Origin: Phlyctochytrium arcticum
Lineage: Eukaryota > Chytridiomycota > Chytridiomycetes > Chytridiales > Chytridiaceae
DNA: 64,000 nucleotides
Direction of reading: 5' to 3'
Assembly (NCBI GenBank): GCA_025602905.1
Contig: JAHLKI010000026.1
Location: 1 to 64,000 of the forward strand
Shown piece by piece: positions 33,105 through 44,320 of the stretch; position 1 is the stretch's first letter, and every line of letters starts with the position of its first letter. A program made the translations under genes and the position numbers. The notes below the pieces were generated by a model that had not been told where the DNA came from, did not search any database, and saw only the letters and a list, made by a program, of their open reading frames with translations.

Positions 33105-35270
33105 GCTGGCGAATGATTACTGGAGGGGTAAGTTGGGGAAGGTGGTGTAATGTGGGGTTGATGAGGTTGTGATGATGGATGAGGTATTGATCCTGAAAAA
33201 TCTTTCCGGTATCGGTTTGAATGTGCAAGAGGCGAGGGGAAGGGCCTTCTCGAACTTTTGCGGGCGGGACGAGCCCTGCTCCCGAGACTAGCCTTTGTGA
33301 GTGCCCTCCTTGATGTGTTGTTTGCTTGGGTTAGACTTGTGAGGGTAGTGTTACGCAACAGGTTGCTGCAAGTTCCGGGACTGATGGTGAGTGTTGTCTG
33401 ACGAACCGCTCTTCCCATAAACGTATTCCAATGATGAAATCCAGAGAATAACGCACGCCAACGCAACAACCCCGCCGTACGATACTGCCCTAGACTACTT
33501 CTCTCCGCGGATTGGTAGTATTGAGTTGGTATGACCGGGGTTTGACTGCTGGTTAACTCGTTCCAGTTGGCAATTCAGAATGACAGTCGAGAACGCGGCA
33601 TCTGTGTCTTCTTTTGCGAATGGATAGTTTCCGTTCCCCTATGCCGAGGTCCCAAGTACTTTCTACAATCGATACTTCTTGCAAAAATCGTCTTTGACCC
33701 CCTCGTCAACAATCGATAATGTCTTCGTTGACTGCCTCTCTCAAATTGGCGGCAATAGCGGCCCAAACTGTCGTTAATTGGTTGCTCGTAACTTTGAACG
33801 GTCCTCCAGAGTAGATGGGTCGACCAAACTTGATGGATATAACGTCCTCCTTCTCTAGCCGTAGGCGAGACTCTTGCAAAATAGGTTTGCTAATGTTGTT
33901 CTTGGTCAAAATTGCTTTCGGCTGAAATGCTGGCGGAAAAACGAGTCGGGCAACTTTGGGCTGCGTGTTCCGAATTCTGAAACGGCGCGGCCGATTGGGG
34001 CAGGGCGGCACAGTTTTGCGGCGCTGTGCCACGTTGCGGCCAACTTTGGATTCGTTCGTAGCGCAGTCGCACTTGATTTCAGTGGCATCAACTTTTTTTT
34101 CTCTGAAGCGTGTAATAAAGTGAGGCCCTCACCAACAAGCTATCAGATCGCCTATTTACTTGCTGGATTTCCCTTATCTCCTTTGGGTAATGTATTACTC
34201 CGCAGTCTTGTACGAATCGCCACCATCATCAGAGTTATGCCAGATCAAGTATGCACATTCATGATGATGGTCTGTGATGAATTGGGTGTCTCATCCATAA
34301 TTTACCCTATTAATAAGGTATTAACGGACGGCAGGGAAGGCTTTGCCAACAGTCTATTTCTTCTGCGGTTGTCGAAAAAGTTTAGACTTCAGATAACGTT
34401 CATACACGCCAGATGCAGCTGTCGCATCAGGGAAATCCTACAATAATGCAATGCTCAAAACAGGTTCGAAACAAATAAGCCATTTCTGCATTACATTAGT
34501 TGACCAAGAGGTATTACGTAGGTTGCTGTTCGAATATGCTTCAGAAAGTTGGTGTCCTAGGGGGAGCCCTGATAGAGCAGGTGTTTTGGAAGCTTTTCAA
34601 GATGTTCCGCTTGTTTGGAGTGAGCAGACGAGGCTTTTGGAGCGCCAAAAATTGAATCTTTCATAATTATAAATCTTGGAGGTTAGAAACAACCGTTGTT
34701 CGGATTGTCCCTTGTAGTTATTCTACTTGCCAAGAATTTTCCCACACACACCTTGCAAAACACTCTACCGGGGCATATGCCGGATTCAAGTATATAGAAC
34801 AATCCAAAATCCATTCGTTATTCTGAAACCGTCACCGATCCATAAATGACGCAAACGGAGACAGACCCCTGGTTTACACCCCATCCGGAATCCTAAATTT
34901 TTCCCTGCCAGTGTTCCCTTCGACGTCAGCAACGAACAGAAGTCACATCGAAGGAGATTTGGTGACCTGTAATCTCGACAGCGGGAACAAATTCGAGCTA
35001 TTCCCTGGCAAGACGAACAGGAAGGAGCTATTATTGAAAGCGTTCCTAGAATGGCCCGAATTTTGCTTCAAATTGAAGTTCGAGGAAGGCATTTTTCGGT
35101 TGAACATGCAGGTTACTCATTCGTATACAGACAAATGTTTGATTTATCTAACAAATTCAAACGTATATCATGCAGATTGTTTAATACATCCGTGTCAGAC
35201 TTTATGACATTGATACAGAGAGTCTCCAACCTTCCTTGAGCGATGTCATTTTTGGACACTGATGTGTGCG
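33105..35270. other. Intergenic, about 2.2 kb, with one weak ORF
   Basis: A minus frame at 33706-34032 (108 aa, containing LVFPPAFQPKAILTKNN and ANLREAVNEDIID) has reasonable composition but matches no family I know. It overlaps a longer plus frame at 33874-34446 that looks less real. A plus frame at 34911-35207 is also unassigned. No RNA genes are seen. Confidence 0.25.
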
Positions 35271-35977
35271 TTATATAGCTTCGACAATTCCTGCCGTCGT
35301 GGTAAGTCTCATATCGGTGGTGATCATATGGGCCAAATCGAATCGGTTCCGCTTCATTTGGTTTACGACATCGACGAACTCATCGTCGGTTGCCTCAGTC
35401 CGTGGGAGGAATTGTTGTAACGGTCCACGGCGCACCCGCCGTCTTAGCTATTCGCCTATCGCTTTCCGTTCATTATTGTCCCATCTCTCCTTTATTGAAA
35501 CTACGTTGCGTGTTTCCAAGTCGTCCATTCTCTTCACCAAAGTCGCAGTATTCTCCGTAACTATATCCAATTTTTCCCTAAATGTATTCAGATCTTTCCG
35601 AATTTGACGACAACCAATTCTCAACTCGTCAGTTGACTCCCTGAGCTCCTCCACCTCCACTCGAAGGGTACCGTTGCGTACTTTCATATGCGACCATGGT
35701 GCACATTCTACGCTTCCAAATCCGCTCGAAGGGTACCCAGGTGCGTTTTCAAGGATGCAATCTCTTTCTGCGTAACCAGGGCGTTTCGTCGTACTTGATC
35801 CTCGAGTTTCCGCAACTTGTCCGTCAAGCCCTTGAAATGGTAGTCGTTTTCAAGGTCAAGTGCAGACCGCTTGAGCTCCTTGATGTCAATCAGCAACGCT
35901 TGCTTTCGATCTTCCGAAAGGCCTTGTAGGGTGTTGTCGTCGTCAAATTTTTAAAACAAGGTGCTGGGGCTGGCCAT
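35271..35977 (-). pseudogene. Broken coiled-coil protein gene
   Basis: Reading the minus strand from ATG 35977 (MASPSTLF) gives TAA at 35951-35953, then a coiled coil (QALLIDIKELKRSALDLEND, KLRKLEDQVRRNALV). The frame changes between 35708 and 35687 and continues as a second coiled coil (VEVEELRESTDELRIG, LVKRMDDLETRNVV) to a TAG at 35448-35450. It then stays open through TEATDDEFVDVVNQMKRNRF to the stop at 35271. Two nonsense codons and one frameshift in an otherwise protein-like stretch indicate a pseudogene. An upstream ATG at 36048 might be an older first exon. The protein family is unknown. Confidence 0.55.
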
Positions 35978-36483
35978 CAAGTCATAATTTGCTGTAATAT
36001 GTGGCATTGGTGCAGGTAACGCTTCAGCAAAGTGTCGAATTGTGCCATGTTGATTGGTAGAAACAGAGCAGATGAGAGAGCTGGTTTGAGAAAAAGGTAA
36101 ATATCTCAAAATGGGTCACCGTTTTACTTCAACTGAGCGCTGTTTATATCCATGCCCAGAGGCTAATCTATGTTTGCCTAGTGTCTCTCAGAGTGTCTCT
36201 CAAACTTTGTTTTTTCCCCGGTGACTTCCCCACACTAAATGATAGAATGTCACAGATCTCATGCGCCAACGTCACTTGAGCCTTTGCAAGGTTGGTAAGT
36301 TGGTTACTTGACGAGAAAAAATATAATTGGCGTGGGAGCCGCCGCGGTAAATTTTAGAGTGAGGCGGAGAGTGAGCGACCAAAACTTTATTATAGAAGTG
36401 TGATTGAATCTAAATGAATTGTCAAAGAAGAAAAAAAGGAATAGATTGAAAGAAAATTGAAATGTATAGAAAAGCATAGAGAT

Positions 36484-38439
36484 TTACAAAATCTTCATTT
36501 TGGGTTTACTCGTCCTTCGCAACAAAAAGTAGCCCGTCAGAAACCACCAGCATGAAAGTGCGGCCAGTATAATTGCACAGAGCCAGACACTCAGACCCGT
36601 CAAATCCTGTTGTTGCAAGACCAATTCGCCGGTCGGTGTGCACGGTTCACCGGGCAGACACGACAGAACCAAGCCTTCAAATTCCAATCGCATAAAGGCA
36701 CGGTAGGCATATCCGATCGGAGAAATATAATGCATCCATTTAAACCACCAGCCCAAAGATCCATTATTGATGACGTTCCCGCCAAAGAGGAGGAAGATGA
36801 CTGCGGTTAAAGGGGCGATGGCCATGGCCATTTGGACGGTGGGAACGCCGGAGGAGACCATGAATCCCAGTGCGACGGCAGAGGAGACTTCGACGGCGTT
36901 GATGAGGAGCCAGGCGAAAAATTTCCACGCTTGGGGTTGGAGACCAATCATCCAGTAGAGGGGGATACTCGCCAGCATGGAAAATCCGACCGAGGGAATG
37001 AGTTGGGAGAGGACTTTGGCGATGTAAAAGGAGGAGACGCGGTACGAGCCTGCCGAGCGTTCACGGAGCATGATGACCCTTTCCAAAGGGAAGGTGGCGA
37101 CGATGGGTTGGAGGGTGACGAAAATTTGGTTGATGGGCCAGAGAAAGAGGATTCCGGCGCGGTTTTGAATCCCGCGTTGGTTTTTGCCGAGTTGGAAGAA
37201 TGCAAAGCCCATTAAGATTACCAGGACGATTGTGCGGCCTATGGAGGCGATGAGGACGGCGCGGGAGCGGCAGACGTCGAGCCAGGCCCGGCGAAACAGG
37301 ATGGCGAATTCGACCGGCCAGGAATTGGACCAGCCCGTGGATGGGTTGGGGTCCGTCGACGTCGGAGGAACGGCATCGAGTTTGACGCCTTTGGTGTCGT
37401 TGGTACCACCACCAGATACATCATCCAGTTTCCGGTACGCCTCATGAAACCCTTTCACCCGGGCCATATCCTCTGTCGCCGTCTCTTCATCAATCGTCAA
37501 TAAATCCAAAAACCAATCGGCAGGGTTCTTGCGTGGCGGGCACGGGTACCCCAACCCCGCAAAATGCTGTACAGCTTCATCCACCCCTCCATAAAACACC
37601 GTAGACCCACCGGCCAACAAGGTCACTTTGCTGAATAGCGATAAAATTTCGTACGAGGGTTGATGGATCGTGAGAACAACGATTCGGCCGGTACGGATCG
37701 CTTCTGCTTTGACATTCTCCAAAACGGTTAAAGCGGAATTGGAGTCGAGGCCCGAAGTGGGTTCATCGAGGAATAAGATTTCGGGGTTGCCAACCAACTC
37801 TTGTCCAATCGCGACCCGTTTGCGTTCGCCGCCCGATACACCCCTAGTCAACCCATCCCCGATATACGTATCAGCCGCTTTGGTCAACCGGAGGGATTTG
37901 AGGATCTCATCGGCCTGGGTGTCCCGTTCTGCGGCGGTATACTTTGACGAAGGGAGTCGGAGCCGAGATGCGAAGCGGAGGGTTTCGCGGACGGTTAGGT
38001 TGGCGTACAAGGCATCGTCTTGCTCCACGAACGCCATCACGCGTTTCCAGGTTTTGACTTGTCGGGGTTGGTTGTCCAGCAGGATACTCCCACTCAAATG
38101 GCCCGTAGCTAGTCGTCCCGATAAACTAGACACATCCAAATGTAAATCATACAATTTCCTTTCAACAACTACTGTCACTACCACATACCAATTCAACAAT
38201 GTAGTCTTTCCAGCCCCGGAACTTCCCATAATAGCAACCAGTTCACCGCGCTTGGCCTCGCCACAGACATTTGAAAGCAAAGTCCGAGTCTTGCGTTTCT
38301 TATTCTCATCCTTCTCCTTCAAGTCAATGGTATATGTAATGTTGTTCCAGGTCAACGATCCTGCTTTGAATGATGCGGGGGGTGCTGGAGGGTCGACGGT
38401 TACGACTGCATCGTCAGAGGGTATTTTGGCCTCGGACAT
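36484..38439 (-). CDS. ABCG (White/PDR-type) half-transporter, copy A
   Basis: Predicted 630 aa in two exons (38189-38439, 36484-38125). The ATP-binding domain comes first: Walker [13 protein letters not shown], signature [13 protein letters not shown], Walker [12 protein letters not shown], switch His in LTIHQP. The membrane domain follows with about six segments, ending in a double-Lys tail (KPKMKIL). This order and size define half-size ABCG exporters, which dimerise to move lipids, sterols or drugs out of the cell. The intron (38126-38188) is 63 nt with no stop, so its retention would keep the frame and insert 21 residues right after Walker A. It forms a head-to-head pair with the paralogue at 39334, sharing an 894-bp spacer. 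Confidence 0.92.
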   Translation of the reverse strand: MSEAKIPSDDAVVTVDPPAPPASFKAGSLTWNNITYTIDLKEKDENKKRKTRTLLSNVCGEAKRGELVAIMGSSGAGKTTLLNWYVVVTVVVERKLYDLHLDVSSLSGRLATGHLSGSILLDNQPRQVKTWKRVMAFVEQDDALYANLTVRETLRFASRLRLPSSKYTAAERDTQADEILKSLRLTKAADTYIGDGLTRGVSGGERKRVAIGQELVGNPEILFLDEPTSGLDSNSALTVLENVKAEAIRTGRIVVLTIHQPSYEILSLFSKVTLLAGGSTVFYGGVDEAVQHFAGLGYPCPPRKNPADWFLDLLTIDEETATEDMARVKGFHEAYRKLDDVSGGGTNDTKGVKLDAVPPTSTDPNPSTGWSNSWPVEFAILFRRAWLDVCRSRAVLIASIGRTIVLVILMGFAFFQLGKNQRGIQNRAGILFLWPINQIFVTLQPIVATFPLERVIMLRERSAGSYRVSSFYIAKVLSQLIPSVGFSMLASIPLYWMIGLQPQAWKFFAWLLINAVEVSSAVALGFMVSSGVPTVQMAMAIAPLTAVIFLLFGGNVINNGSLGWWFKWMHYISPIGYAYRAFMRLEFEGLVLSCLPGEPCTPTGELVLQQQDLTGLSVWLCAIILAALSCWWFLTGYFLLRRTSKPKMKIL

Positions 38440-39333
38440 GGTTCTTTCAGGAGTAATGTTACGAAGTTGGAACCAAGACCACCACTTTATTTCACTCTAT
38501 GTTAAAAATAAGTTCACCAAACGGCTCAAAAACTGGCATGTTGTTCAGAATATTCTGTTTTGTGTAGCGATTTACGAATGAATTCTTCCTCCCGGGCACG
38601 CCGGGGGACTCCTTATATACATCTGTATCTGATCTATGCATAAACACAGTGTGACTATCTATAGATGCGGAACTATAGAATGAATGAGCCATTGTTTACG
38701 TGGCGTAGTAGCGACACATTCTTGGAACATGTTGTTTAGACTTTGGATGGGGTGATCTGAGATCGTTCCATAACATTGCATGTGTGTTGAAATTAATAAT
38801 AAAACCCTCGCAAATCGCCGATTGACCCATAAAACTTGGCCGCTCACCAACGGCATCCGTAAATAAATCGACGATGGGAAACCCGACTGTCAGCCGCAGC
38901 AAATCATTCAGAGCCGTCAAGAATAGAACGCGGGCGCCGGGCGGAAGCGGGATCGCAGATTTTCAAAGGCATCTAATCCCACAACCACAACCACAACCCC
39001 GGCTCCAAGCGGAGAAACCGGAGGTCAAAATCGAACATTGGGATTGTTGCACCGCCGCTGCACAGTTTTGGGGAAAAATTGAAAGAGTCAATCAAAAATA
39101 AATGTGAGGAACGAATGTTCGGTTGCTTGGGATTCTTGGAACTCGTATAATCATATCAAGTTTCTCCGCCGGAGGTTTTGTGCTGGATGACAATTGGGTT
39201 TCACCTTTTTTTGATGCCTAATACCACAATAATCGGCGATGGTGAAAGACTTTGGCGGAGGGAAAAAATGGGTATATAAAAGGCCGGTGGTCGTCCCCCC
39301 CCCGCACCTGTACAACCCCAATCAAACCCAAAC
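38440..39333. promoter_or_regulatory. Shared divergent promoter of two ABCG genes; TATA at 39273
   Basis: 894 bp between the start codons of two divergent paralogues. TATATAAA at 39273-39280 lies 54 bp before the right-hand ATG. I see no equally good TATA for the left-hand gene. No ORF of note. Confidence 0.55.
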
Positions 39334-41310
39334 ATGACAAGCTCAAACGGAAAAGTCAGCGACGACGGGGCCGTCTCCATTACCGTCACAGATGACAGCA
39401 CACCTCAGGCCACCTTCAAACATGGATCATTGACCTGGAACAACATTACATACACGATTGATTTGACCGAGAAGGATGAGAATAAGAAACCAAAGACTCG
39501 GACTTTGCTGTCCAATGTCTGTGGTGAGGCCAAGCGCGGAGAACTGGTTGCTATTATGGGAAGTTCCGGGGCTGGAAAAACGACATTGTTGAATTGGTAT
39601 GTCTACATGTGATTTGCTCAAACATAAGGGATTGTATGATTAACATTTGATGTGTGTAGTTTATCGGGACGACTCGCGACCGGACATTTGAGTGGAAGTA
39701 TTCTACTCGACAACCAACCCCGCCAGATCAAGACCTGGAAACGCGTGATGGCATTCGTGGAGCAAGACGATGCCCTATACGCCAACTTAACCGTCCGCGA
39801 AACCCTCCGCTTCGCATCTCGGCTCCGCCTTCCTTCCTCCCAATTCAGTGCGCATCAACGGGACGCTCAAGCCGACGACATCTTAAAATCCCTCCGGTTG
39901 ACCAAAGCCGCTGACACATTTATTGGGGACGGATTGACGCGAGGTGTCTCCGGTGGAGAACGAAAGCGAGTGGCGATTGGACAAGAACTGGTCGGAAACC
40001 CCGAGATTTTGTTTTTGGATGAACCCACCTCAGGACTCGACTCTAATTCCGCACTGGCCGTTTTGGAAAATGTCAAAGCGGAAGCCGTCCGGACGGGTCG
40101 TATCGTTGTTCTCACGATCCATCAACCCTCTTACGAAATTTTATCCTTGTTCAGCAAAGTGACCTTGTTGGCCGGTGGATCGACAGTGTTTTATGGGCCA
40201 GTTGATGAGGCGGTCAACCATTTTGCTACGTTGGGGTACCCCTGTCCGCCACGCAAGAACCCTGCCGACTGGTTTTTGGATTTGTTGACGATTGAAGAGG
40301 AGACGGCCAAAGAAGATTTGCAGCGGATCCAAGGATTTCATGAAGCCTACCGCCAATTATCCCTGGATGCACCACCTACGAAAGAAATCAGCAAAGAAGT
40401 CGACATCACCAACGACGTCAAACTCGATTTACTCCCCTCTACATCGACCGACCCCGTAGGCTGGTCCAATTCCTGGCTCGTCGAATTCGGAATCCTCTTT
40501 GAACGCGCCTGGCTCGACATCTTACGCGACAAACCCGTCATGATTGCCAGTTTCGCCCGAACTTTTGTGCTCGTCATCCTGATGGGATTCGCCTTTTTCC
40601 AACTCGATAAAGACCAAAGGGGGATCCAAAACCGCTCCGGAATCCTCTTTCTGTGGCCCATCAACCAGGTCTTTGTCACGATTCAACCCATCGTGGCCAC
40701 ATTTCCGTTGGAAAGAGTCATCATGCTCCGGGAACGCTCGGCAGGAAGTTACCGCGTTTCCTCGTTTTACACCGCAAAAGTCATTTCGCAACTCTTACCC
40801 GCTATCGGATTCAGCATGCTGGCTTGTATCCCCCTCTACTGGATGATGGGTCTCCAACCCCAAGCCTGGAAATTTTTCGCCTGGCTCCTCATCAACGCCG
40901 TCGAAGTCGCTGCTGCAGTCGGATTAGGATTCATGGTTTCCTCCGGTGTCCCCACCGTCCAAATGGCCATGGCCGTCGCCCCCCTCATCACCGTCGTCTT
41001 TCTCCTGTTTGGCGGCCAAGTCATCAACAATGCCTCCCTGGGCTGGTGGTTCAAATGGATGCACTACATTTCACCGATCGGGTACGCCTACCGAGCCTTC
41101 ATGCAAACCGAATTCCGCGGCCTCCAACTCTCCTGTCAACCCGGTGAACCCTGCACGCCCACGGGCGAATTGGTGTTGCAACAGCAGGATCTGAATGATT
41201 TGACGGTTTGGACGTGTGCGGGGGTCCTTGCTGCCCTGGCCGCATGGTGGTTTTTGACGGGTTATGCTTTGTTGAGGAAAACGAGTAAACCCAAAATGAA
41301 GGTTTTGTAG
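39334..41310 (+). CDS. ABCG (White/PDR-type) half-transporter, copy B
   Basis: Predicted 637 aa in two exons (39334-39596, 39660-41310). It is very similar to copy A over its whole length, with identical Walker A, signature and Walker B motifs and the intron at the same codon. Here the intron (39597-39659) contains stops, unlike copy A. The proteins differ mainly in the first 30 residues and in the linker after the ATP-binding domain (around [15 protein letters not shown]). The TATA box 54 bp upstream suggests a regulated promoter. Half-transporters need a partner, so the pair could form a heterodimer, though homodimers are equally possible. Confidence 0.92.
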
Positions 41311-43190
41311 TATATATAGATTTATTTTTCTTTCTTTCCATATGTACAAATTTCACTTTTAATGATGAACATTGAGACGTTTCTATGATTTATTGATTTG
41401 CTGGTGCTTTTTGGGTTTCTGGGAAATCTGGCGTCAAAACTTTCCCACATGCTCTTTCCCCCGTGTAATATGTAGAGCCTCCAGCTGGTAAATCACCAAA
41501 TCCCTCGGTATTTCCCATATATGTATATGTAGCCTCCCCAAAAAAAACAAGAATTAAAATGTGTAGACGCAAACTGAGCCTCGGTGTATGAGCCATGATA
41601 TGACTGATCAATTGATGATTGGACGATGGTTGAGGCATCCCGTGTGTAGGAATCATTACCCACATCTGGTAAGAGATCCCAAGATCTATCTCATCCCGAC
41701 ATCTTCTGAAATTTCTGGTTTCTGACACTTGTTGTTTATCCGTGTACGAGTAGACTTCTTTTGATTCCACAGTGTCCGATCCGGGCGTGAAGCAGCAAGA
41801 TCCATTCGAGATCCATTTTCAAATTTTTTTTGAAAGAAGGATGTATTCCTATATCCGAAACGCATGCACTGACTCCCCACTGATATCTGATCTTGGGCAT
41901 CAATCCGTTTTGAAAGGAGTTTATCCTTGTCAGAGAAACACCCTTTCTGATGATTCCACAGTTCCCGACCTGGGAGCAAATTCTGTATTTTTGCAAGTTT
42001 GTCCTGTGTATATAGAAATTAAACAGGCGCTGTTGATTGACTCGATCTGGGCTTTCAAACATCCGTGAATTCACAGATGATCGGACGCCCTTTGTCTGTC
42101 TGAGTTTGCCCGCCAGGCCCGCCACAAGTTTTTAGTGTGTTTGGGCTTTGTGTGTATGTGTGAAGCGTTCAAACAGGTTGACGACGCCACGACGGTCAAA
42201 ACGCCGCAGGAGGCCGTTTTGGCCGTTGACTCGTTCAGGTTTTGAAGCCATTCGCGAGAAACCGGGTGAAGGCGGGTGAACGCGGGAAGTATCAGAGAGT
42301 GTCAACAAATTTTTGAACCAAAAAAATAATTTTACAAAACGAATGCGCCGAGATGCCCCCCGCTTATCATTCTTAGTTTTAACAAACATTTTTTTAATGT
42401 TTAATGTTTAAAACGTTTTAAAAACACCATGGCGTTTATGTGTGTGTGATATGAAACGTTATATAGAGTCGTCGGGGGTCGTCCGTAACGAGGATCAAAA
42501 TGAATGAAACGTTATCACTGTGGAGTGAGATCATTCTGCGAGAAAGAGTGCCAATGTTCTTTCTACTGTGTGTGTGTACTCGAGTAATATGGGAATAGGC
42601 TATGTGTGTGTATGGAATCTATATATATGAACCCAGAAATCTGATAGCTGTGATAGCTGATGGCCCAAGCAGCTCATGAATGAATGAATTTCAATTTGTG
42701 GGTGTGGGTCTAAACGCGAGACAGAGCCCTGGGTTTGTTGCTTCAAGTTGCCGGGACAAGATTCACAAGAAAGCTAGGGCCACGACCGGATCCAGTGGCT
42801 TGGCCGCGGAAAGACCATCTCACCTTGGCGGTTTCTGGGCGCGCGGACGTGTCTGAGATCTGCAAAATGCGCAGACTTGCGAGAATACACACACATAGTT
42901 AACTTTACTATGATACCCCCACGGCCTGACTTTGATGCCGCGGATAACGTCGCAGATGGGAAACGCAAAAAAAAACAGGAAAACTCGGGCGGGCGTGTGT
43001 GGCGCGGCGCGGCCAAGATCCATCGGGCGGACATCTCGGCCTGGAAAAAACAAAAAAAAGGACAAACGGAGGAGCAGGCAGAAAGAAGCGCGTCGTTCCT
43101 GTGCGCTGCGAGCCTGAGTATCTAGATCTAAATACCGGGGAAAAAGGTGCCTTCTGCCGGCCGGGCGCATACTCGGGGTGGGGATCTGGG
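41311..43190. other. Intergenic, about 1.9 kb
   Basis: No gene is supported. A motif GATTCCACAGT followed by CCCGACC- or CCGATCC-like sequence occurs at about 41763 and 41950 and may be a diverged repeat. TG-rich microsatellites lie at 42445 and 42570-42615. Lysine-rich plus frames at 42877-43196 arise from A-runs and are rejected. Confidence 0.4.
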
Positions 43191-43191
43191 A

Positions 43192-43198
43192 TATAAAA
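43192..43198 (+). promoter_or_regulatory. TATA box of the LPMO-like gene
   Basis: TATAAAA lies 88 bp before the ATG at 43280, followed by a pyrimidine- and CA-rich leader (ACACAC run at 43240-43253). Confidence 0.6.
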
Positions 43199-43279
43199 AG
43201 GAGGGACGGGGATGGCCCTCCTTCCTTCCTACAACCAACACACACACACACACACTCCCCGACTTGGAAGACTAGAAAC

Positions 43280-44320
43280 ATGGTCCAAACAAACATGATT
43301 GCGCTGGTCGCTGCGGCTTTGGCCATCTCTTCCGTCAACGCTCACGGCTTCCTTTCCGGCATCGGCCGTCTCTCCCCCTCGGAACGCGGTCAGGTCCGTG
43401 GCTACAGCCAAATCAACTCGGCCATCGACAACCTCCGCAACCCCGCCAGCAGCTTCTGCCGCGGCACCGCAAAGGGCACCCAAGTCCCCGTCACCCTCTC
43501 CAACGGCGGCTCCCTCACCCTCACCCAGGCCTTTTCCATTGGCGCCCAACACATTGGCCCCTGTGCCGTCGAAATCGTAGACGCAAACAACCCCGCCGAC
43601 CGTGTCACAATCACCAAAGTCGACGGCGACCAAGGATGTGCCCGTCCCCCATTGGCCCAGAGCGATTCCGACAAGTCTGCTCCCGCCACCTCCCAATGCC
43701 CCGGCCGTCAACCCGCCGGCCTCGTCACCAACGACATGTGTCTCCACTACTGGACTTTTAACGTTCAAAACGCCGACAAGATCAAGTGTACCGACTGTAT
43801 CCTGCGCTGGACGTGGGACGGTACCCACATTTCTCGCACCAACCCCGAACACTACGAAAACTGCATCGACATTAAACTCACCCGCACTGGTGGTGGTGGT
43901 GGTGGTGCCCCGGCCCCTGCTCCCCCTGCTGCACCAAAGTCTACTGTTGCCGTCCCCGCCCCATCTGCCACCCCCTCCAAGGCCCCTACCGCTCCCTCGC
44001 AACCCACTGCTGCACCCAAATCGACTACCCTTGCTGCTGCCCCAACCACCGCCAACCCCCCCAAGGCCAACCCTCCCGTCAACCCTCCCAAGGTCAGCCC
44101 CACCGTTGTCGTCAAGCTCCCCGTCCCTAGCGCCACCCCCGTCACCCCTGCTCCCGGTCCATCCGCTGGCGGATGTGGTGTCGGTGACTTGATGGTCTGC
44201 CAAGACTCTGGCTTCTTTGTCTGCTACCCCGGAACCGACCGCCCCGCACAATTGATGCAGTGCGCTCCCGGCACAAAGTGTCAACAAGCCGGCAAATTCA
44301 TCAACTGCGTCGCCCAGTAA
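43280..44320 (+). CDS. Secreted LPMO-like protein with CBM19-like domain
   Basis: Single-exon gene for 346 aa. A signal peptide (residues 1-21, core IALVAAALAISSVNA) should be cut directly before His22, giving a mature N-terminus HGFLSGIG. An N-terminal His is one copper ligand of the histidine brace of lytic polysaccharide monooxygenases. A second candidate ligand is His91 in AQHIGPCAVEI, with WTWDGTHISR and PEHYENC further on. The module resembles LPMO-like families of basal fungi. A Pro/Ala/Lys linker (about 205-290) precedes a Cys-rich tail (GGCGVGDLMVCQDSGFFVC, CAPGTKC) like CBM19 chitin-binding modules. Likely role: oxidative attack on, or binding to, chitin at the cell surface. Codons are strongly C-ending, a sign of high expression, with a TATA box upstream. 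Confidence 0.75.
   Translation: MVQTNMIALVAAALAISSVNAHGFLSGIGRLSPSERGQVRGYSQINSAIDNLRNPASSFCRGTAKGTQVPVTLSNGGSLTLTQAFSIGAQHIGPCAVEIVDANNPADRVTITKVDGDQGCARPPLAQSDSDKSAPATSQCPGRQPAGLVTNDMCLHYWTFNVQNADKIKCTDCILRWTWDGTHISRTNPEHYENCIDIKLTRTGGGGGGAPAPAPPAAPKSTVAVPAPSATPSKAPTAPSQPTAAPKSTTLAAAPTTANPPKANPPVNPPKVSPTVVVKLPVPSATPVTPAPGPSAGGCGVGDLMVCQDSGFFVCYPGTDRPAQLMQCAPGTKCQQAGKFINCVAQ

Noticed and set aside
33874..34446. 190-codon plus ORF
   Set aside because: Overlaps a better-composed minus ORF, has no motif or splice context, and begins without promoter features. Neither is supported enough to call.
42877..43196. Lysine-rich plus ORFs before the LPMO-like gene
   Set aside because: They come from A-runs in promoter sequence and have no conserved features; the TATA box lies at their end.
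43229..44287. 352-codon minus-strand ORF opposite the LPMO-like gene
   Set aside because: It is the antisense of a gene with strong C-ending codons, reads as Gly/Val-rich low complexity, and has no motifs. The plus strand has signal peptide, Cys pattern and a TATA box.
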